This document shows, in pieces, positions 1-14,171 of a stretch of 64,000 bases of DNA (its first letter is position 1; every line of letters starts with the position of its first letter). The stretch is from Latrodectus hesperus (Eukaryota > Arthropoda > Arachnida > Araneae > Theridiidae). Under the pieces are notes generated by a model. It ran no database searches. It saw only the letters and a program-made list of their open reading frames with translations, and was not told the DNA's origin. The stretch is taken from positions 892,501-956,500 of the forward strand of contig JAJQOW010000024.1 of the NCBI GenBank assembly GCA_037975125.1, in the 5' to 3' direction. Position numbers and translations under genes: made by a program.

Positions 1-462
1 AATTTGGTGAAAATTTCCAAAGCAAAAATATTAACTGAGTGAAATAAATTATTCATACATTAAGTTAATCTTCTAAATTCCAGGTATGGATATTTTACTA
101 ACTTTTATTACTTCTAGTATATAGAAAAATAGAAATGTAGAAATTTAAGTAGACCATATTTTGTTGGATATTACTAGCATCTCTCAGATTTAAACATAGA
201 AGTCATTAATTCTTTTCATATGCCTCCATCGATAATCCTTATTTTTGTATAGAATTACCAATGAATGTGAACTATGCCGAAAAATTTATTCGAAGAAGCA
301 ACTTTTTTGATAAATTCTGTTAAACAACTTGAATTTTAAATCGTTGCAAAAAGTGCAACCGAAAGAAAAATCCACCTATCTATATTGAGTTCTCATTTTA
401 AACGAAAGTGAAAATATTTTGTTTTAAGAATGCTTTTTTCACATGCCTTTTCCTATGTAGGT
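1..462. other. Unannotated A+T-rich DNA
   Basis: No open frame, tRNA-like box, terminal repeat or tandem repeat was recognised. It abuts the left copy of the duplicated block and may belong to it, but no convincing match to the corresponding right-hand stretch (about 58970-59430) was seen by eye. Confidence 0.5.
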
Positions 463-641
463 AAATCCATTGTAAACTTTATGCAAGATAAATTTCATTT
501 ATGTTTAAAAACTCGGAATCTATGGGTATAGAAACTAAATTGAAAATTTGTTTTACAGATTTTTCTGTAAAATGTGCACACTAGTAAGAAATTAAAAACG
601 TATTTAAGTTGTTTGAGATAGAAGCATAAATATGAAAATTT
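463..641 (+). repeat. Duplicated block, left copy, patch 1
   Basis: This patch aligns by eye with 59437-59631. Shared words occur in the same order and spacing: ATCCATTGTAA near 465 and 59439, a GATAAATTTC/GATGAAATTC pair followed by AACTCGG/AATTCGG, TAGAAACTA/CAGAAACTA, GATTTTTCTGTAAAATG/GATTTTTCCTGCGAAAAAATG, and TATTTAAG then GA(T/G)(A/G)(T/C)AGAA near the end. The right copy is open in one frame for about 45 codons; the left copy has several stops in the matching frame. It could be a relic of coding sequence, a UTR, or part of a non-coding repeat. See the other two patches of the same block. Confidence 0.6.
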
Positions 642-734
642 AAAAACAGCATGTTATTTTTCCTTCCAGCTGATATCGATGCTTGAGAAAGAAACAATTA
701 CGTGAAAGTTGTAGCTGTTATAAAAACAGAAGAG

Positions 735-2789
<2,055 letters not shown>

Positions 2790-2825
2790 AACAAAGAAGG
2801 AACCATGGGTAATTTAATATTTTAT
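2790..2825 (+). repeat. Duplicated block, left copy, patch 2
   Basis: The words CATGGGTAATTTA and flanking GAA(G)GAA(C/T) recur near 61341-61360 in the right copy. CATGG followed by GTAATTT has the form of a splice donor in both copies. The match is short. It counts mainly because it is collinear with patches 1 and 3. Confidence 0.4.
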
Positions 2826-3614
2826 TCAAATATTGAATCAGTTTGAAGTGAAATGTTGCCTTTTCTTTTGTTCTGTTACACCTGTCAAGCATTTTAGTTT
2901 GAGAGATTATGCATAAAAGAAGTCACATTCTTCTAGAAAATATTCATGAAAGTTTCCCTGAATTAATTTAACAAAACATTATTTATTGTTTAAGCAAAAT
3001 AATACTATCCATAACATGTAATTATAATATGATTTTATTTTCTTGTATTTAATTTTGTATTTGGTATCTCAAAACTTGTCAAGTCCTTCGTTAGGAACTT
3101 TTCCCTTTTCTTTATTAAATAGATTATGGTGTTCTCGTAAGAGCAAAATATTTTTTTAATAGAAATACTGTTCTCATTGCTTGAATTAATGAAAATTAAA
3201 TGTATTGCCTTGCGTTGGTTTATAAAATCATTTTTCTAAAAAATTTAATATTGTATAATATTTGTATTAGTTAATTTATAATGTTCTTGATTTTTGTTTT
3301 TTTATATATTTTGATATTTGCTAAGATATTAGAGTACAGAATAAGTTTTCAACAAAATATTTACAAAATCATTGAGAGTTACTTGTTTATGCAGGAACAA
3401 TAATTGCTAATACCTGGTAGTATATATTTTAAGGTAATCATTGTGTGTCATTAATTACCTCGCAATATTAAATGTTTTAAATTTGGCAAAATTCATCTGA
3501 AAATTTTAATCATAAGGAAGTTTATTTGCATGAAATACATTTTCAAAAGACTTAGGATAGGCCTAACTTTTATTCAAATTTCTATTTTTGAAAATTAATA
3601 TTTGGAAAAGATTA
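2826..3614. other. Unannotated A+T-rich DNA
   Basis: No coding frame above 60 codons, repeat or tRNA-like box was identified between patches 2 and 3 of the duplicated block. Confidence 0.5.
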
Positions 3615-4080
3615 TATTAATTATTTAAACTGCAAATTACAAGCGCATTGTCGCCAACTGTTGAGGACTTCTATTTTTAGGCTAATTTAACATGCCGAAT
3701 CTGACGGTTAATGATCCCAAATTCATTCTGCCACTCCTATAGGAAACATAGTGACGACCATGGACAAGACAGATCAATTCTCGTTCATTATATCTGCTGT
3801 GTATGTCATTTCTCAAGACTACAAGCGTTCAAAGTATATGGTAATGTCATCATTTGAGTAAATACAGGAAAGGGGAGAATTCTCGAGACTAAGGGTTGCC
3901 ATGGGAACGTCACTGATCAATCTAGACACTTAATTTGAACTGTTTTTAAATACTTAAATTAAATAATTATACTATTCAGAGCTTCTTTGTAATAATATAA
4001 ACATTTCAATGTAGTCTTCATGTAAGAGGAAGTGAATCGACTCCTTCCCAAAGACAGGTCGTTCCATTTCCACGTTTCTT
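3615..4080 (+). repeat. Duplicated block, left copy, patch 3
   Basis: About 465 bp similar to 62480-62945. Shared landmarks in order are ATTATTTAAACTG, TTG(T/C)(C/T)GCCAA, TTCAAAGTAT (3830 and 62691), CATTTGAGTAAAT/CACCTGAGTGAAT, GGTT(G/A)CCATGG(G/A)AACG, TTTGTAAT/CTTGTAAT, GAGGAAGTGAATCGACTCCTTCCC/AAGGAAGCGAACTAACTCCTCCCC and AAGACAG. The pair looks substantially diverged. Both copies contain stops in every frame, so this is not an intact exon. It is the strongest of the three paired patches. Confidence 0.75.
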
Positions 4081-4377
4081 TTGATTCATTTATGTACGGC
4101 TGGTTTCGGAAATAAAGCACAACTAGAGAAAGAGCTTTAGTTATAATTGAACTCAAATTGAATAAAATAATTTTAATAATTCTAAAAGTTCACAAACTAG
4201 AAGTTTCCATTTAAAGAATGGTTTTATAGTTACAAAAATTGTTGCATTTTTTGTATTAAACATTGACTGATATTGAAGATATAAATATTTTATAAAATAT
4301 CTGACAGTATGACATTCTCTCATGTAAAAACCTTTCTAGAAAAATTAGCTTTTTTATAACTGATACTTTGCTTTTAG

Positions 4378-4441
4378 GACTATATTAATATACCTGTAAG
4401 ACATAGACTATATTAATATACCTGTAAGACTATATTAATAT
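4378..4441 (+). repeat. Short tandem repeat, three units
   Basis: GACTATATTAATATACCTGT recurs at 4378, 4406 and, in part, 4428 (spacing 28 then 22 bp). Confidence 0.9.
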
Positions 4442-5097
4442 GTCATCAATAGAAAGTCATCAAAATACATAGTGATGTCTACCATTTATATGTGATGGTA
4501 ATTTTCACACTGATTAAGAAATTGTGTGTAAGTTATCTATATAAAATAACCAAAAGTAAATTTCCTACATTCATCTGTAAGAATACGAAGGAACTGTACT
4601 TCTGTTTAAAGCTAAAATATGATGCATTTTTTATACAAATAGTCTTATAACTTTACATCGCTGATGTGCTTTTTACACAACTTTCTTCATGTTGCTTTTA
4701 GTGATACTTCAGCATAAAACAAAAAGGAACATGAAAATTTATTTAATAAAACTAGAAATATGTAGAAGTGTAATTGTGAAGCAAAATATTATATTGAAAT
4801 TTGTTAAATTTAAAGATTGTTTATTTTTAAATTTTGTATCTTTAAATTCTTAAAATAGTCCCTCAATTCAATAAATTTATACTTAGAAAAAGTTACTTAA
4901 TTACTAATGAAACATATATAACATTGTACATAATTTAAAACTATCTTTAAAGTAAAAACAATTCAGAGCAGTCTTTTTCCTTAGTTTCCTTTGTATATAT
5001 ATAGCTGGCTTTTATTCTTATCATATTTGAATTCTTGACTCAAAGAAAGAAAATATTTAATTCTAACCAACAGTTATATTGAAAGCTTTAGAGTACA
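4442..5097. other. Unannotated A+T-rich DNA
   Basis: Nothing recognised. It may include the unrecognisable upstream part of the LINE whose RT palm starts at 5098. Confidence 0.5.
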
Positions 5098-5231
5098 AGT
5101 AGAAGCAGATCTACTCTCAGCCCTACTTTGTTTTCTCTATTTATTTTTGGAATTGAGGCTGAGGCCAATTCTGATCATTGCATGGGATTATATGCTGACG
5201 GTGTAATAAATAATCTGGAGTGGCAATGCAA
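5098..5231 (+). pseudogene. LINE reverse transcriptase palm fragment
   Basis: One frame reads STLSPTLFSLFIFGIE and then GLYADGVINNLEW. The first part matches the LSPTLF...I.GIE stretch that precedes the catalytic box in LINE reverse transcriptases. The second is that box with the usual YADD or FADD changed to YADG, so one of the two metal-binding aspartates is lost. The fragment is open for only about 45 codons. Together with the downstream thumb and RNase H pieces in the same orientation it is best read as part of one old insertion. Identification is by motif only. Confidence 0.65.
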
Positions 5232-5887
5232 GCCCTATTACTGCTCAGAATAATGCTAATTATTTCTTCCTTTGGTTTGAAGAGTTCAACGATGATCATA
5301 TAACATTTTTAATCCCTCAAAGTATGTTTGAAATATTTGTATCATCAATGGATACCTTTATAACTATGAGCCTAAAATTTATTTACTGTTGAGATGTGAT
5401 CACATACTTTTTGTGTACAACTGTTTATTTTTTTATTTTGTTTGCGGCCTTACTTGGCATGATTTGCTCCACCCTCGATCTTCCTACAGGGAGTATTAGG
5501 CCTTGAACTTTTGTGTTATGTACAAAAAAAATAAATAAAAATGGAGCTGTGTTTCTGGTCTCTGGGAGAAAATAAAAAAAAACAGTTGCATACAAAAATT
5601 ATATCATCCCATCACATTAATATGTAAGGTAGTTTGCAAGAAAATGAGTGGTTAAATAAATGACAAGAAGTTTTCAGAGGGATAAAAATAAAATTAGAAT
5701 AGGGGTTAGAAATGCGAACCAACACCAAAGCTTTTGAAATTGCAAGGTGACAAAAAAATTACGATCACTTGGAGGTGGGGAAAGGAATACAGTAAAAAAA
5801 ATGGCCTAAGCAAGCAAAAAAAAAAGTAGAATACATAAATTACGTGATCATATCACAATTGGTTAGACGTTTGAATTGTGAAAAAAT

Positions 5888-7287
5888 CCCAAGTATCTGG
5901 GATTTATCCTAGATCAAAATATTCTCGATCATGCCCATATAAACAACTTGGTTCTCAGGGGGAAAAACTGGCTGAAAATTTTGAAATATATTTCTGATAA
6001 AGACTGGGGAGCAAATGCTCGAACCCTTCGAATACTTACATTACCCTAATTCGTCCCATTCTTGAATATAGTGAACAGGTCTATCGGGTTGCTTCTTCTA
6101 TCAGACTTGATAGAATAGAAAGAGGCCAACAGTCTGCTTTCAGAATCATGACTGGCCTTCACAATAGTTGCCCTAAGAATATTGTATTCTATGAAGCTGA
6201 CTTGCAATCTCTCAAACTTTGTGGCAAATACTTCTTGTATTTGCTACAAGGCAAAAACAAATACTTTGCCAAACTCATCAGTTATGGTGACCAGCACCGA
6301 ACGTCTAGTTATGTGCACATTTGGAGCAATAACCGTCGCCTTAAGAAAGAAAGTCCACTTAGCCATTCTGAAAGTAAGGGTTGGTTGCATAAAAAGTAGA
6401 ATACCACTCTCTAGCTTGTAGTATGGATGTTGCTGATTCATTTTATGTTCACGTTTTTTTAAGACCGATTTGAGCTCATACACTAACAAGAACATACATC
6501 ACCCAGAATACGTTTGACAACTTGCTTTGGAGACTATCGATATAATCCCTTGTTGATACATTACAGATTTTTTCTAACGGCAGCAGGGGTGAAGGCACTA
6601 TTTCGGATAGTAGATATTTTGTTATAAAGGAGAACAGCATTGGATTCTGAGGAAGGAACCCCGACAATTGCTCAGTGTTCCTTACAGAACTAATTGCTAT
6701 TGAAAAGGCTTTGAAATTTTGCATAACTGAGATTGTTTGCATTGACATTTAGATTTTGAGTGATAGTCGTAGCTCCATTCAGCATTTATGTGAATGTTAG
6801 AGGCATATGGACCTAGCAACTAGGAACATCATCCAGCTTTTGAATCGCTTGTTTGCCAATGTTAAGATCACATTTTAGTGGGTTCCATTGCAGGTGGATG
6901 TGTACGGTAATGAAATTGCTGATGATCTAGCTCGAGAGGGAAGTCGTAAGGATATTGCCCATGGTGGCTGCCTTATTTTTCAGAGATAGTCACCCGGGTA
7001 AGGCAAGATAGCTGTTCTTTTTAGAGGAGAGTCCCCGTGCATGTATGGTATGCGGAAAATCTTCCTAATGTTGTTCTGATTGGGGCTGGTAACAGGCGCG
7101 TTCAGGCAACTCACGAGAGATTTCGAAGTGGACAGACTCGTGTAAAATTTATCTCCTGTGTCCAAAATGCAATCTGACTCGAGTCCACATTTTGGTCTGC
7201 TTCGATTTAAATAAAGGCCAGCTATTCTCGAGATCTGAGGCTGTGCTCCATTGCTTAAAGGCATTCGTACTCATGGACCTGGTTTGA
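5888..7287 (+). pseudogene. LINE ORF2 C-terminal half: RT thumb, RNase H, knuckle
   Basis: It once encoded the RT thumb, RNase H and C-terminal region of a LINE ORF2 protein, which reverse-transcribes the element RNA at the cut target. Visible pieces, across several frames: PKYLGFILDQ...HINNLVLRGK...LKILKYISDKDWGA (5888-6020); an open stretch 6148-6399 with MTGLHNSCPKNIVFYEADLQ, then ISYGDQHRTSSY and NNRRLKKESPLSHSESKGWL; then TELIAIEKAL, ILSDSRSSIQHL and WVPLQVDVYGNEIADDLARE (6684-6960), which are RNase H motifs. The Glu and the Asp of DSRSS are kept, with IADDLA near the end. FRSGQ, CPKCNLTRVHIL and MDLV then a stop at 7285-7287 mark the C-terminus. Many stops and frameshifts make it a pseudogene. 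Similar C-termini occur at 45132-45248 and 59803-60170. Confidence 0.85.
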
Positions 7288-7330
7288 CGTTGCTGTCAAA
7301 TAGGAGGGATAAGCCACAACACAACAGCAC

Positions 7331-10300
7331 AAGTTTAATCGTTTAATTTAATTCATTTAGGATTTATGGTTGATAGATATGTTACACTGATATTTATGGT
7401 ATTATCAGAAGACAATAGTACTGGGATTATGATTTGGAAAGAATGGCGACTATGCTATTTTAATATTTTTGTTTTTTATAATTATAGGTTAGCCTTATTT
7501 ATATGCAAAAATATTTTTTACACAACTTACTGGCTTCGAATAAAAATTTTGAATAATAAATGTGCATTTAAAATGAGGAAAATTTGTTCAATTACCAATA
7601 GACAATAAAAGTTCTTTGAAATTTGGATTAAGTTTAGATAAATTTTATCACAATATTAGAAAATATTACGATAGACGTAATTCTTAATATTATTTGCCAA
7701 ATAAGAGTTTTAGTTAATCAAAAAAATAATTAGTTAAATCTAAGATAAAATGTCCTTTGAAACTTTCTGAATAAAGAAGTCTACCGTTTGTCTGAAATGG
7801 AATGGATTCAATGTTTGCCCCAACTGAAATACGTTAAATTGAGAAAGCCTATAAATATTTATAATTTTTATCTATTGTCTTTCAGCTAGAAGCATGAAGA
7901 CATTTAGAAGATAAAATACTTAAAAACCATGAAAATTTTTTTAAACATCACATCCATCTCTATTGCTCAATAGTAACCGAAATCGCACACTGGTCCTTCA
8001 AAGCTGAAGAACTTGGCTTTACTCCAGTGTCGCCATGAATCTAAAAAAGAAAAGTTTGAAAAAATATTAATAATATATATAAATTTGTTATAAATTTGTT
8101 GTATGATATATAAATTTGTTGTAGCTATGAAAGAGAGAAAGGCAGGAGTTCATTTTCTCCATTTGCTTAGGTGCTAATAGCTGATTACTTAGGTTAATAA
8201 GTCAAACATTCAACAGAAAGGAAATCAGTGAATAGGACCAGGTGAATAATTAAGAAAATCCTGTTCTGTTTGATTATAAATAGATTTAATTTTTGGTATT
8301 TAATCTTTTCACGATAACTTAACTATGGCCTTATTGACACGATATTTAAATCGATAAGAAAAGAAATGTTGAGTTAATTTAGAGTTTTTTCATATTTATT
8401 TGTTCATAACACTAGAGATTTATTAGTTTTAAATAGGAGAATCTTCAATTCAATTTTAATTTTAAGTTTCTGACATAACATAAATTTGTGATGCTTCCTC
8501 CAATTAAATGAAATACTTCGTACGCTTACATTAAAATATTATTTTCATTTATAATATTTTCTACACAATGCAATGCATTCTATGCACGGTATCGTATTAT
8601 CGTAGAAATTTTTCAAACAGCACTATCGATAAACTGTTCAATGTTCTTACGTTTTAAAAGATTGATTAAAATATCATGAAAGAATAAAATAAGTATTCTT
8701 CAAACTTTTAATTCTATCAATTATTAATAAAAATTTCTAAAATTATTCATGATATGTGCCTCAAAACAGTCCTATAAAATGGTACTGTATATCGTCAGAA
8801 AACTAATGTTGGGAAAAACATGCATTGTTGCATGAAGAAACTTAAATAAGTAACGTGCTTATGCAATTCTTATTTTATTCTTATGAATACAAATGAAAAA
8901 ATTACTTATTTTGTATAGTGTACTTTTTGTTTCCGAAATAGTTCTCTCTTTAAATTTAACAGCAGTGTTATCAATAACGTATCTTATGAAAATCATCCAC
9001 AGTACGGTATTATCAAGCAACAAAGTATCTTTGTTCATTTTATTAAATATCGTAATGATTATGCTGTAAGTTAAGTCAAAATGTGTTTCCTGAATGGTCT
9101 ATGTCTTGTTCTTCTGTTCTGAAGTTTGTTAGTTCGATTCTGATTCCAATAATGGTTGTTTGTATTGATCCTCTGATAACTATAGTTAATCAGTCAAATT
9201 TTCCTTATCTAAAAAAATATGACCCTGGAAAGGCAAAACAAACTTTATTATCATGACTATTTTAATGACACATGACATTATTTTATATTTCATGGAAAGA
9301 TTTGTATAAATCTCATTTATATGAAATTTATCTTTTCTTATATATTACTTCAATTTTATGTGTGATAAATTAATTAACATACAATAATATTGTGTATATG
9401 TGTTAAAGTTTTAGTTTAAAACTATAAAATTAAAACATGATGAATTTAAAATTTAAAGATATATAAACATCAATTTTTATACAGAATTTACTTTTTCGTA
9501 CCGTAGCAAATTTTTAAATCTTAATCTAGAATATTCCTTTTTTTCTAACATATTGTTTTCATTTTAAGTTAGAATATTCACGTCAGTGTAAATATTAAAT
9601 ATATAACATAAATAGGCGTGTAACTTAATTCAGAAAATATATTAAACATTTTGAACTAAACAACTACATTAATTTTAAAATGTTTATTAAAATTAAATTA
9701 TAACAATTTTAAAACAAATTAAATTTCATCTATGTATAAGATGTCGAATATCTTACCATTTATCACAATGAAAAACTAAAAATTTATCAGGGTTTTTAAG
9801 TCCGAAGAAAAAGCAAAATCCTGACAGTAAAAATATTATCCAAAACACTAAAAATGTAAACTTCCAATTTGTTTCTTAATCTCGATGTTTTCAAATCGAT
9901 TCTAATCGCAGTGGTAAAAAGTTGTACCAATGACGTGATACGTTCACAATTTTATCCAAAGGCGCCAACATCAAAAAAACTAGGTTAGATAAGAATTTTT
10001 ATGAGATTCCACTAATTATGATGGATATTTTGTGACAAGAAATTGAAGTGAGAGGTATTTTTAGTGGTAAAAATGAAGCCGAAATGTCCTGAAATTATGA
10101 CGTAAGGCATATCGTGTGTAATTCATCAACAAAAAATGTTAAGACAGTACGTCATTAAAAAAGAAGGCAATATTTTTGAAGTGTATCGTGAAAACTATTT
10201 ACTATTATTTCAAAAACGAGATATCTTGAATATTATGCACTCCTAATATCATTATTAATTAGTAATTTTCATAAGAAATGAAAAAAGTATTTTATTTATA

Positions 10301-10622
10301 TAAAAGTGTGTAAATTGTTTATTCAGAGGATTAAATCTCATTTGCTGAGAGTAATAAATTAAATATTTTTAAGAATTTATTTGGCATCAAATGAAAACAA
10401 AAACAGAAAAAGGATACATTCTTCAGAGTAACATCAAATAATTAACTTTATCTTACTGTTGACAGAAGGAATTAGTTTTAATAAAATACGTTAATTTAGA
10501 TATTTTCTTTGTTTATTCATTTAAGAATGCTCCATGGAAAAAAATACATAACAATATCCTTAATAGTAATAATTTAAATGGTATTTGAAAGCAATTATTT
10601 CTTCTTTTATTTGTTGCGTATT
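7331..10622. other. Long gene-poor A+T-rich stretch
   Basis: No coding frame or complete repeat is recognised. Two weak signals were noted: a 7-bp inverted pair ACACTGG/CCAGTGT around 7988-8030, and a B-box-like AGTTCGATTC near 9131 without a convincing A box. A short direct repeat of ATATAAATTTGTT lies near 8075-8122. Confidence 0.6.
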
Positions 10623-10701
10623 CCTGTCTGGAGTGCATAAGAAAGGACAAAAAAGAAGAAATATAGAATATTTATTGACGAGGACGATGCTTCCAGACAG
10701 G
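10623..10701. repeat. Inverted repeat, 10-bp arms
   Basis: CCTGTCTGGA at 10623-10632 and its exact complement TCCAGACAGG at 10692-10701 flank a 59-bp purine-rich loop. The outer part of the SINE-like unit begins here. Confidence 0.8.
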
Positions 10702-10855
10702 AAAAGAAAGGCATGCTTCTTTCTTTTACAAGACGAGGATCTGTTGCAGGCAAAAAGTCCGATTTTTTCCCCACTTTTACAACCAAACCTTATTCGAGAT
10801 TCGAACTAGAGCCCACTCGATGAGAGCCTAAGATCCCAACCACCATACAGACTAG
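10692..10855 (-). mobile_element. tRNA-derived SINE relic (minus)
   Basis: Read on the minus strand, the head contains TATGGTGGTTGGGATCTTAG (A-box-like) followed about 30 bp later by TAGTTCGAATCTCG (B-box-like), the split RNA polymerase III promoter of a tRNA. A body of about 100 bp then runs toward lower coordinates. No target-site duplication was found. No other copy of this subfamily was seen in the window. Confidence 0.5.
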
Positions 10856-10890
10856 ATGAAAATGCAGTTATGTAATTGGAATAAATTCTG

Positions 10891-10919
10891 TTTTTTTTTT
10901 TTTTTTTTTTTTTTTTTTT
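10891..10919. repeat. Poly-T tract, 29 bp
   Basis: A pure T run. It lies on the head side of the adjacent minus-strand SINE relic, so it is not that element's poly-A tail. Confidence 0.98.
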
Positions 10920-11145
10920 GAAAAATATTTAAAATTTTAATTTTATTGTAAATAGCCAACTTTTCTTTGTAAAATAGTCAAAAGAAACTTAAGTCTTTAC
11001 AATGAATACTAATCATTATAATAACTTATAAGAATTTATTGCATAATCTATCTTACAATTTTGAATCATAAATATAATTTTAATTTCCAATGAAATTATC
11101 ATAGATTTAAGAGTTATTATGTGTAGTAAAATGTAAGTTTTTTAG

Positions 11146-11148
<3 letters not shown>

Positions 11149-11225
<77 letters not shown>
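11149..11225. repeat. (TA)n microsatellite, 77 bp
   Basis: A pure TA run within plain A+T-rich DNA. Confidence 0.98.
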
Positions 11226-11228
<3 letters not shown>

Positions 11229-12934
11229 AGCATATAAAATATTTATTTATAAAACAATATTTCATAGATTCTTTTAAAAATAATCTCAGACCAAAATGAC
11301 ATAAAATGTTCGAACTATAAAATGTATTTTTAACTATAACAACTATCGTAAAGAAAAGTACTCACAAATTCCAGCGGAAGAGATGCCACTGGAACTTAGG
11401 AGCAATATTTATTATTTTCCAAATGGAAAAAGTAATTCTGTTTTGATTGAAAGCTTATCTATCTATTATCCAAGAAGAAAGCATAGAGTAATAATAAGCT
11501 TAGGAATTGATTTATTCCTCTGATATTCACCTTATTATTTATTAGAATTATTCTTGTACCACCGATTTGATTTGGAAAATAATCTGGGAATTTTATTAAA
11601 AAGAAATTGTGTATTTACCCGCTTTTCCTTACAACAGAACAACATTTCAGAAAAGGTCTTATTAAAATATGGTATTTATTACATTACGAGTATGGATCCT
11701 AAGTAAGAGCATTAGGAATGAAGTAAGTAGGAATGAAACAAGTAGCAGCATTAGGAATGAAATTGTTGCGGTAGGAATGCTTTTTCTGAGATATAAGTCA
11801 TATGGAGCAAATTATCTTTTTGGATACGTAATATAAATATGACTACAATAATAACATTATTAGAAAATTTTTGCTCTCGAGAAAATTTTTGTTGTGGTTT
11901 GTATCTTTTTAGTAAAGAATATCTCTGGATTTCAATGGCATGTTGGAAGATGTGGTGCCATTTTTTACATGACTGAGGTACGTACCTTTCTCCAAAAATT
12001 CCATCAACTCTATACGAATCATTTCTCAATCTATCCTACAGAATATTTCTATATAGTTTACAACTGAAGGTATTCTCTGAAACTGCTTAGCTGTATGAAG
12101 TCTTTTTCAGGCATTCAAATATCCATTGGGTTTTAATTTCTAAAAGAATTGCTTAACATTAGGGAGCAATATTCAAGAGTTGCGAAAAAAATCTTATTTC
12201 CGACTGTTCAAAAGAGGCTGTCGAATAGGAGAGTTTTCATTTTCAAAAGTTCAATCATAAGGTCTCTGTTAACCTCAAAACTCAAGTCATTTGTCTGAAC
12301 TATTCGGCTACAGTATAAAATCAGCTAAGTAATTAAATTGGCAAGAATTTGATTTTTAATAAGCTATGTTGTAAAAGCTAGATCAAAACTAAACATGTTT
12401 GGTAATTATGAAGGAAAGTGCGTTTCAAATATGATTTTTTACTCATTTTGTGTCGTATGACTTTTTTCCATATATTTTATTAATTTTGTAGTATTTTCAT
12501 AGATTCATCGGAATTTATAAAAAATGAATTTACCTGAATAAATAAAATAATGTATAATCAAATAAAAAAGAAAACACCTAAAAGCATTTGTTTTTAAAAA
12601 TAAAATCAAAAGGAAAATTTACAAGTTAATCCTGAAATTCAAGTACAAACTTGAAAGAGATCGAAAGTATATCGACGAGAACATAAATCAGCATAAAATA
12701 TAACATTACTTAAAATGCTTCTTATAAGCAGAAATACTTCTGAATAAAACTAAGACACGATACATAAACTAGTGTAAAGCAATGATTTGCTGACATTGAG
12801 AAATACACTTCTTACTTTTTATACAATAAGATAAAAACCTCATGCACTGAAGAAATATATGAAAACAATATTGTAAGCCTCCTGGACAGTATATTATTAT
12901 TGACTGACAAATACTTAAAAGGATGAGATTATTT
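11226..12934. other. Unannotated stretch with a degenerate TAGGAATGAA cluster
   Basis: Between 11706 and 11780 the word TAGGAATG recurs four times at irregular spacing (a degraded minisatellite). The overlapping minus frame of 92 codons at 11751-12029 shows no known motif and is probably chance. Nothing else is recognised. Confidence 0.55.
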
Positions 12935-13080
12935 TATCCTCCATGATCACATCTTTTCTCCACTAAGATTAGTTCAATCGGAGGTTACAGTTATGTATGC
13001 TATTCAAAACACTGCCAACGTCCAACAGATATATCCCAAGTTTGTAATCGAACTTAGGAAATGTTGAACTGAAATACTTT
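12935..13080 (-). mobile_element. Probable old copy of SINE family B (minus)
   Basis: On the minus strand a B-box-like AAGTTCGATTAC is followed by CTTGGGATAT, then GTGTTTTGAATAGC, AACTGTAACC and GATTGAACTAATC. This parallels, in order, the CTTGGGTATG, GTGATTTGGAATCC, AACCGTAGATCC and GGTCTAATTAG segments of the better copy at 30764-30931. No A box is clear and the copy is heavily diverged. Confidence 0.4.
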
Positions 13081-14171
13081 TAATGATACTGGCTTATTAA
13101 TTAGACACCTTAACAGTTTCAAGTGTAAAATCGGTGTATAGTTTTCTAGTAGATATGCTCTGCATGATGTTTTTATCTAGGTTAAGTAAAAAATGAGGAG
13201 ACAAGTAGCAATAAATGCTAAGATACTTCACCTGTAGATGATTACTCAAGGGTCTGATAGCAGGATGATGTTCCACAGAGGAAGGTCCCTTGTTTCATCT
13301 CAAAATCTGATTCGATCTTCCTTTCACAGTCATTCATAAGATCGTCAAATAAGATTCTAATTCCACGTGGTGAATTACCTAACATCCATATGCTGTTGTA
13401 AGTCAGTTTAACGCCCACCGCTTAATTGTTTCTCAGAAAAACCTTCCACACATAGTAGGCCTTATTAAGTTATCACAAAACTGGAAACATGGAAAACTCG
13501 CAAACAGTCACAGCTTTAAACATACATGCGAAGAGAAAAAAACTCAGCACTCATCTCTTGTTATTCTATAATGACTGATATCGAAAAAGAAACATTTCAC
13601 TTTTAAGAGCAGTGTTTCACTATTATGCCACTGTGAACCTTCCAAGTACGACTTAATCATTCGCTACAATACTACTTACCCAAACCATCAAATTTATCGT
13701 CCATTTGGTCAAACTTTTCCTAAACATATCTAGGCCAAGCTAATTGATCACCTTTTTTAGTTTTTATAGATGTTTCATCATCTTCAATTTACATGCTTTA
13801 TTTCATACGTGAATAGTCTTTGAGCAACGCATATCGTAGATGCATCTCTTTCATTTCTCTTTTACAAATAAAAATTTTTTAAGTGAGTCTTTTAATAAAC
13901 ATTTTTAAAAACTGTTTTTATTGAATTTTAAAAAGCACCATTCATAATTTCTCTGTAGTTATAAATGATCGTCATTATTCCTTCACTTACATTCCGTTTA
14001 CTCTGCAATTCAGGTGAGATTTCCATTCCTCCAAAAATCTATTATTATTTACATAAATTGCCAAATTTCATTTGCATGTTATGCCATATTAAATGTTGGA
14101 TTGAAAGATGTATCTCAATCTTATCTCGGGATATATATTATTTAAGTAGTATAAATAAATATATACATAGT
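13081..14171. other. Unannotated, slightly less A+T-rich stretch
   Basis: G+C is a little raised between 13190 and 13700. A GATTCGATCTTCC word near 13311 resembles a B box, but no A box was found. Probably an old dispersed repeat that I cannot name. Confidence 0.45.

Larger units (their letters stand above)
5098..7330 (+). mobile_element. Decayed non-LTR retrotransposon (RNase H-containing LINE)
   Basis: Fragments of LINE ORF2 lie in the correct order on the plus strand: RT palm (5098-5231), RT thumb (5888-6400), RNase H (6684-6975) and C-terminal knuckle with stop (7000-7287). A CA-rich tail (CACAACACAACAGCACAA) follows, ending near 7330. A LINE with RNase H downstream of RT belongs to the I/LOA-like lineages rather than Jockey proper; this assignment is from domain order only. 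No target-site duplication was found. The middle stretch, 5232-5887, is too decayed to assign and may include a small insertion, because the gap is longer than the usual distance between the two RT motifs. Confidence 0.8.

Noticed and set aside
11751..12029. Minus-strand frame of 92 codons as a gene
   Set aside because: No motif, no splice context, and it overlaps a degenerate tandem repeat; best explained as chance.
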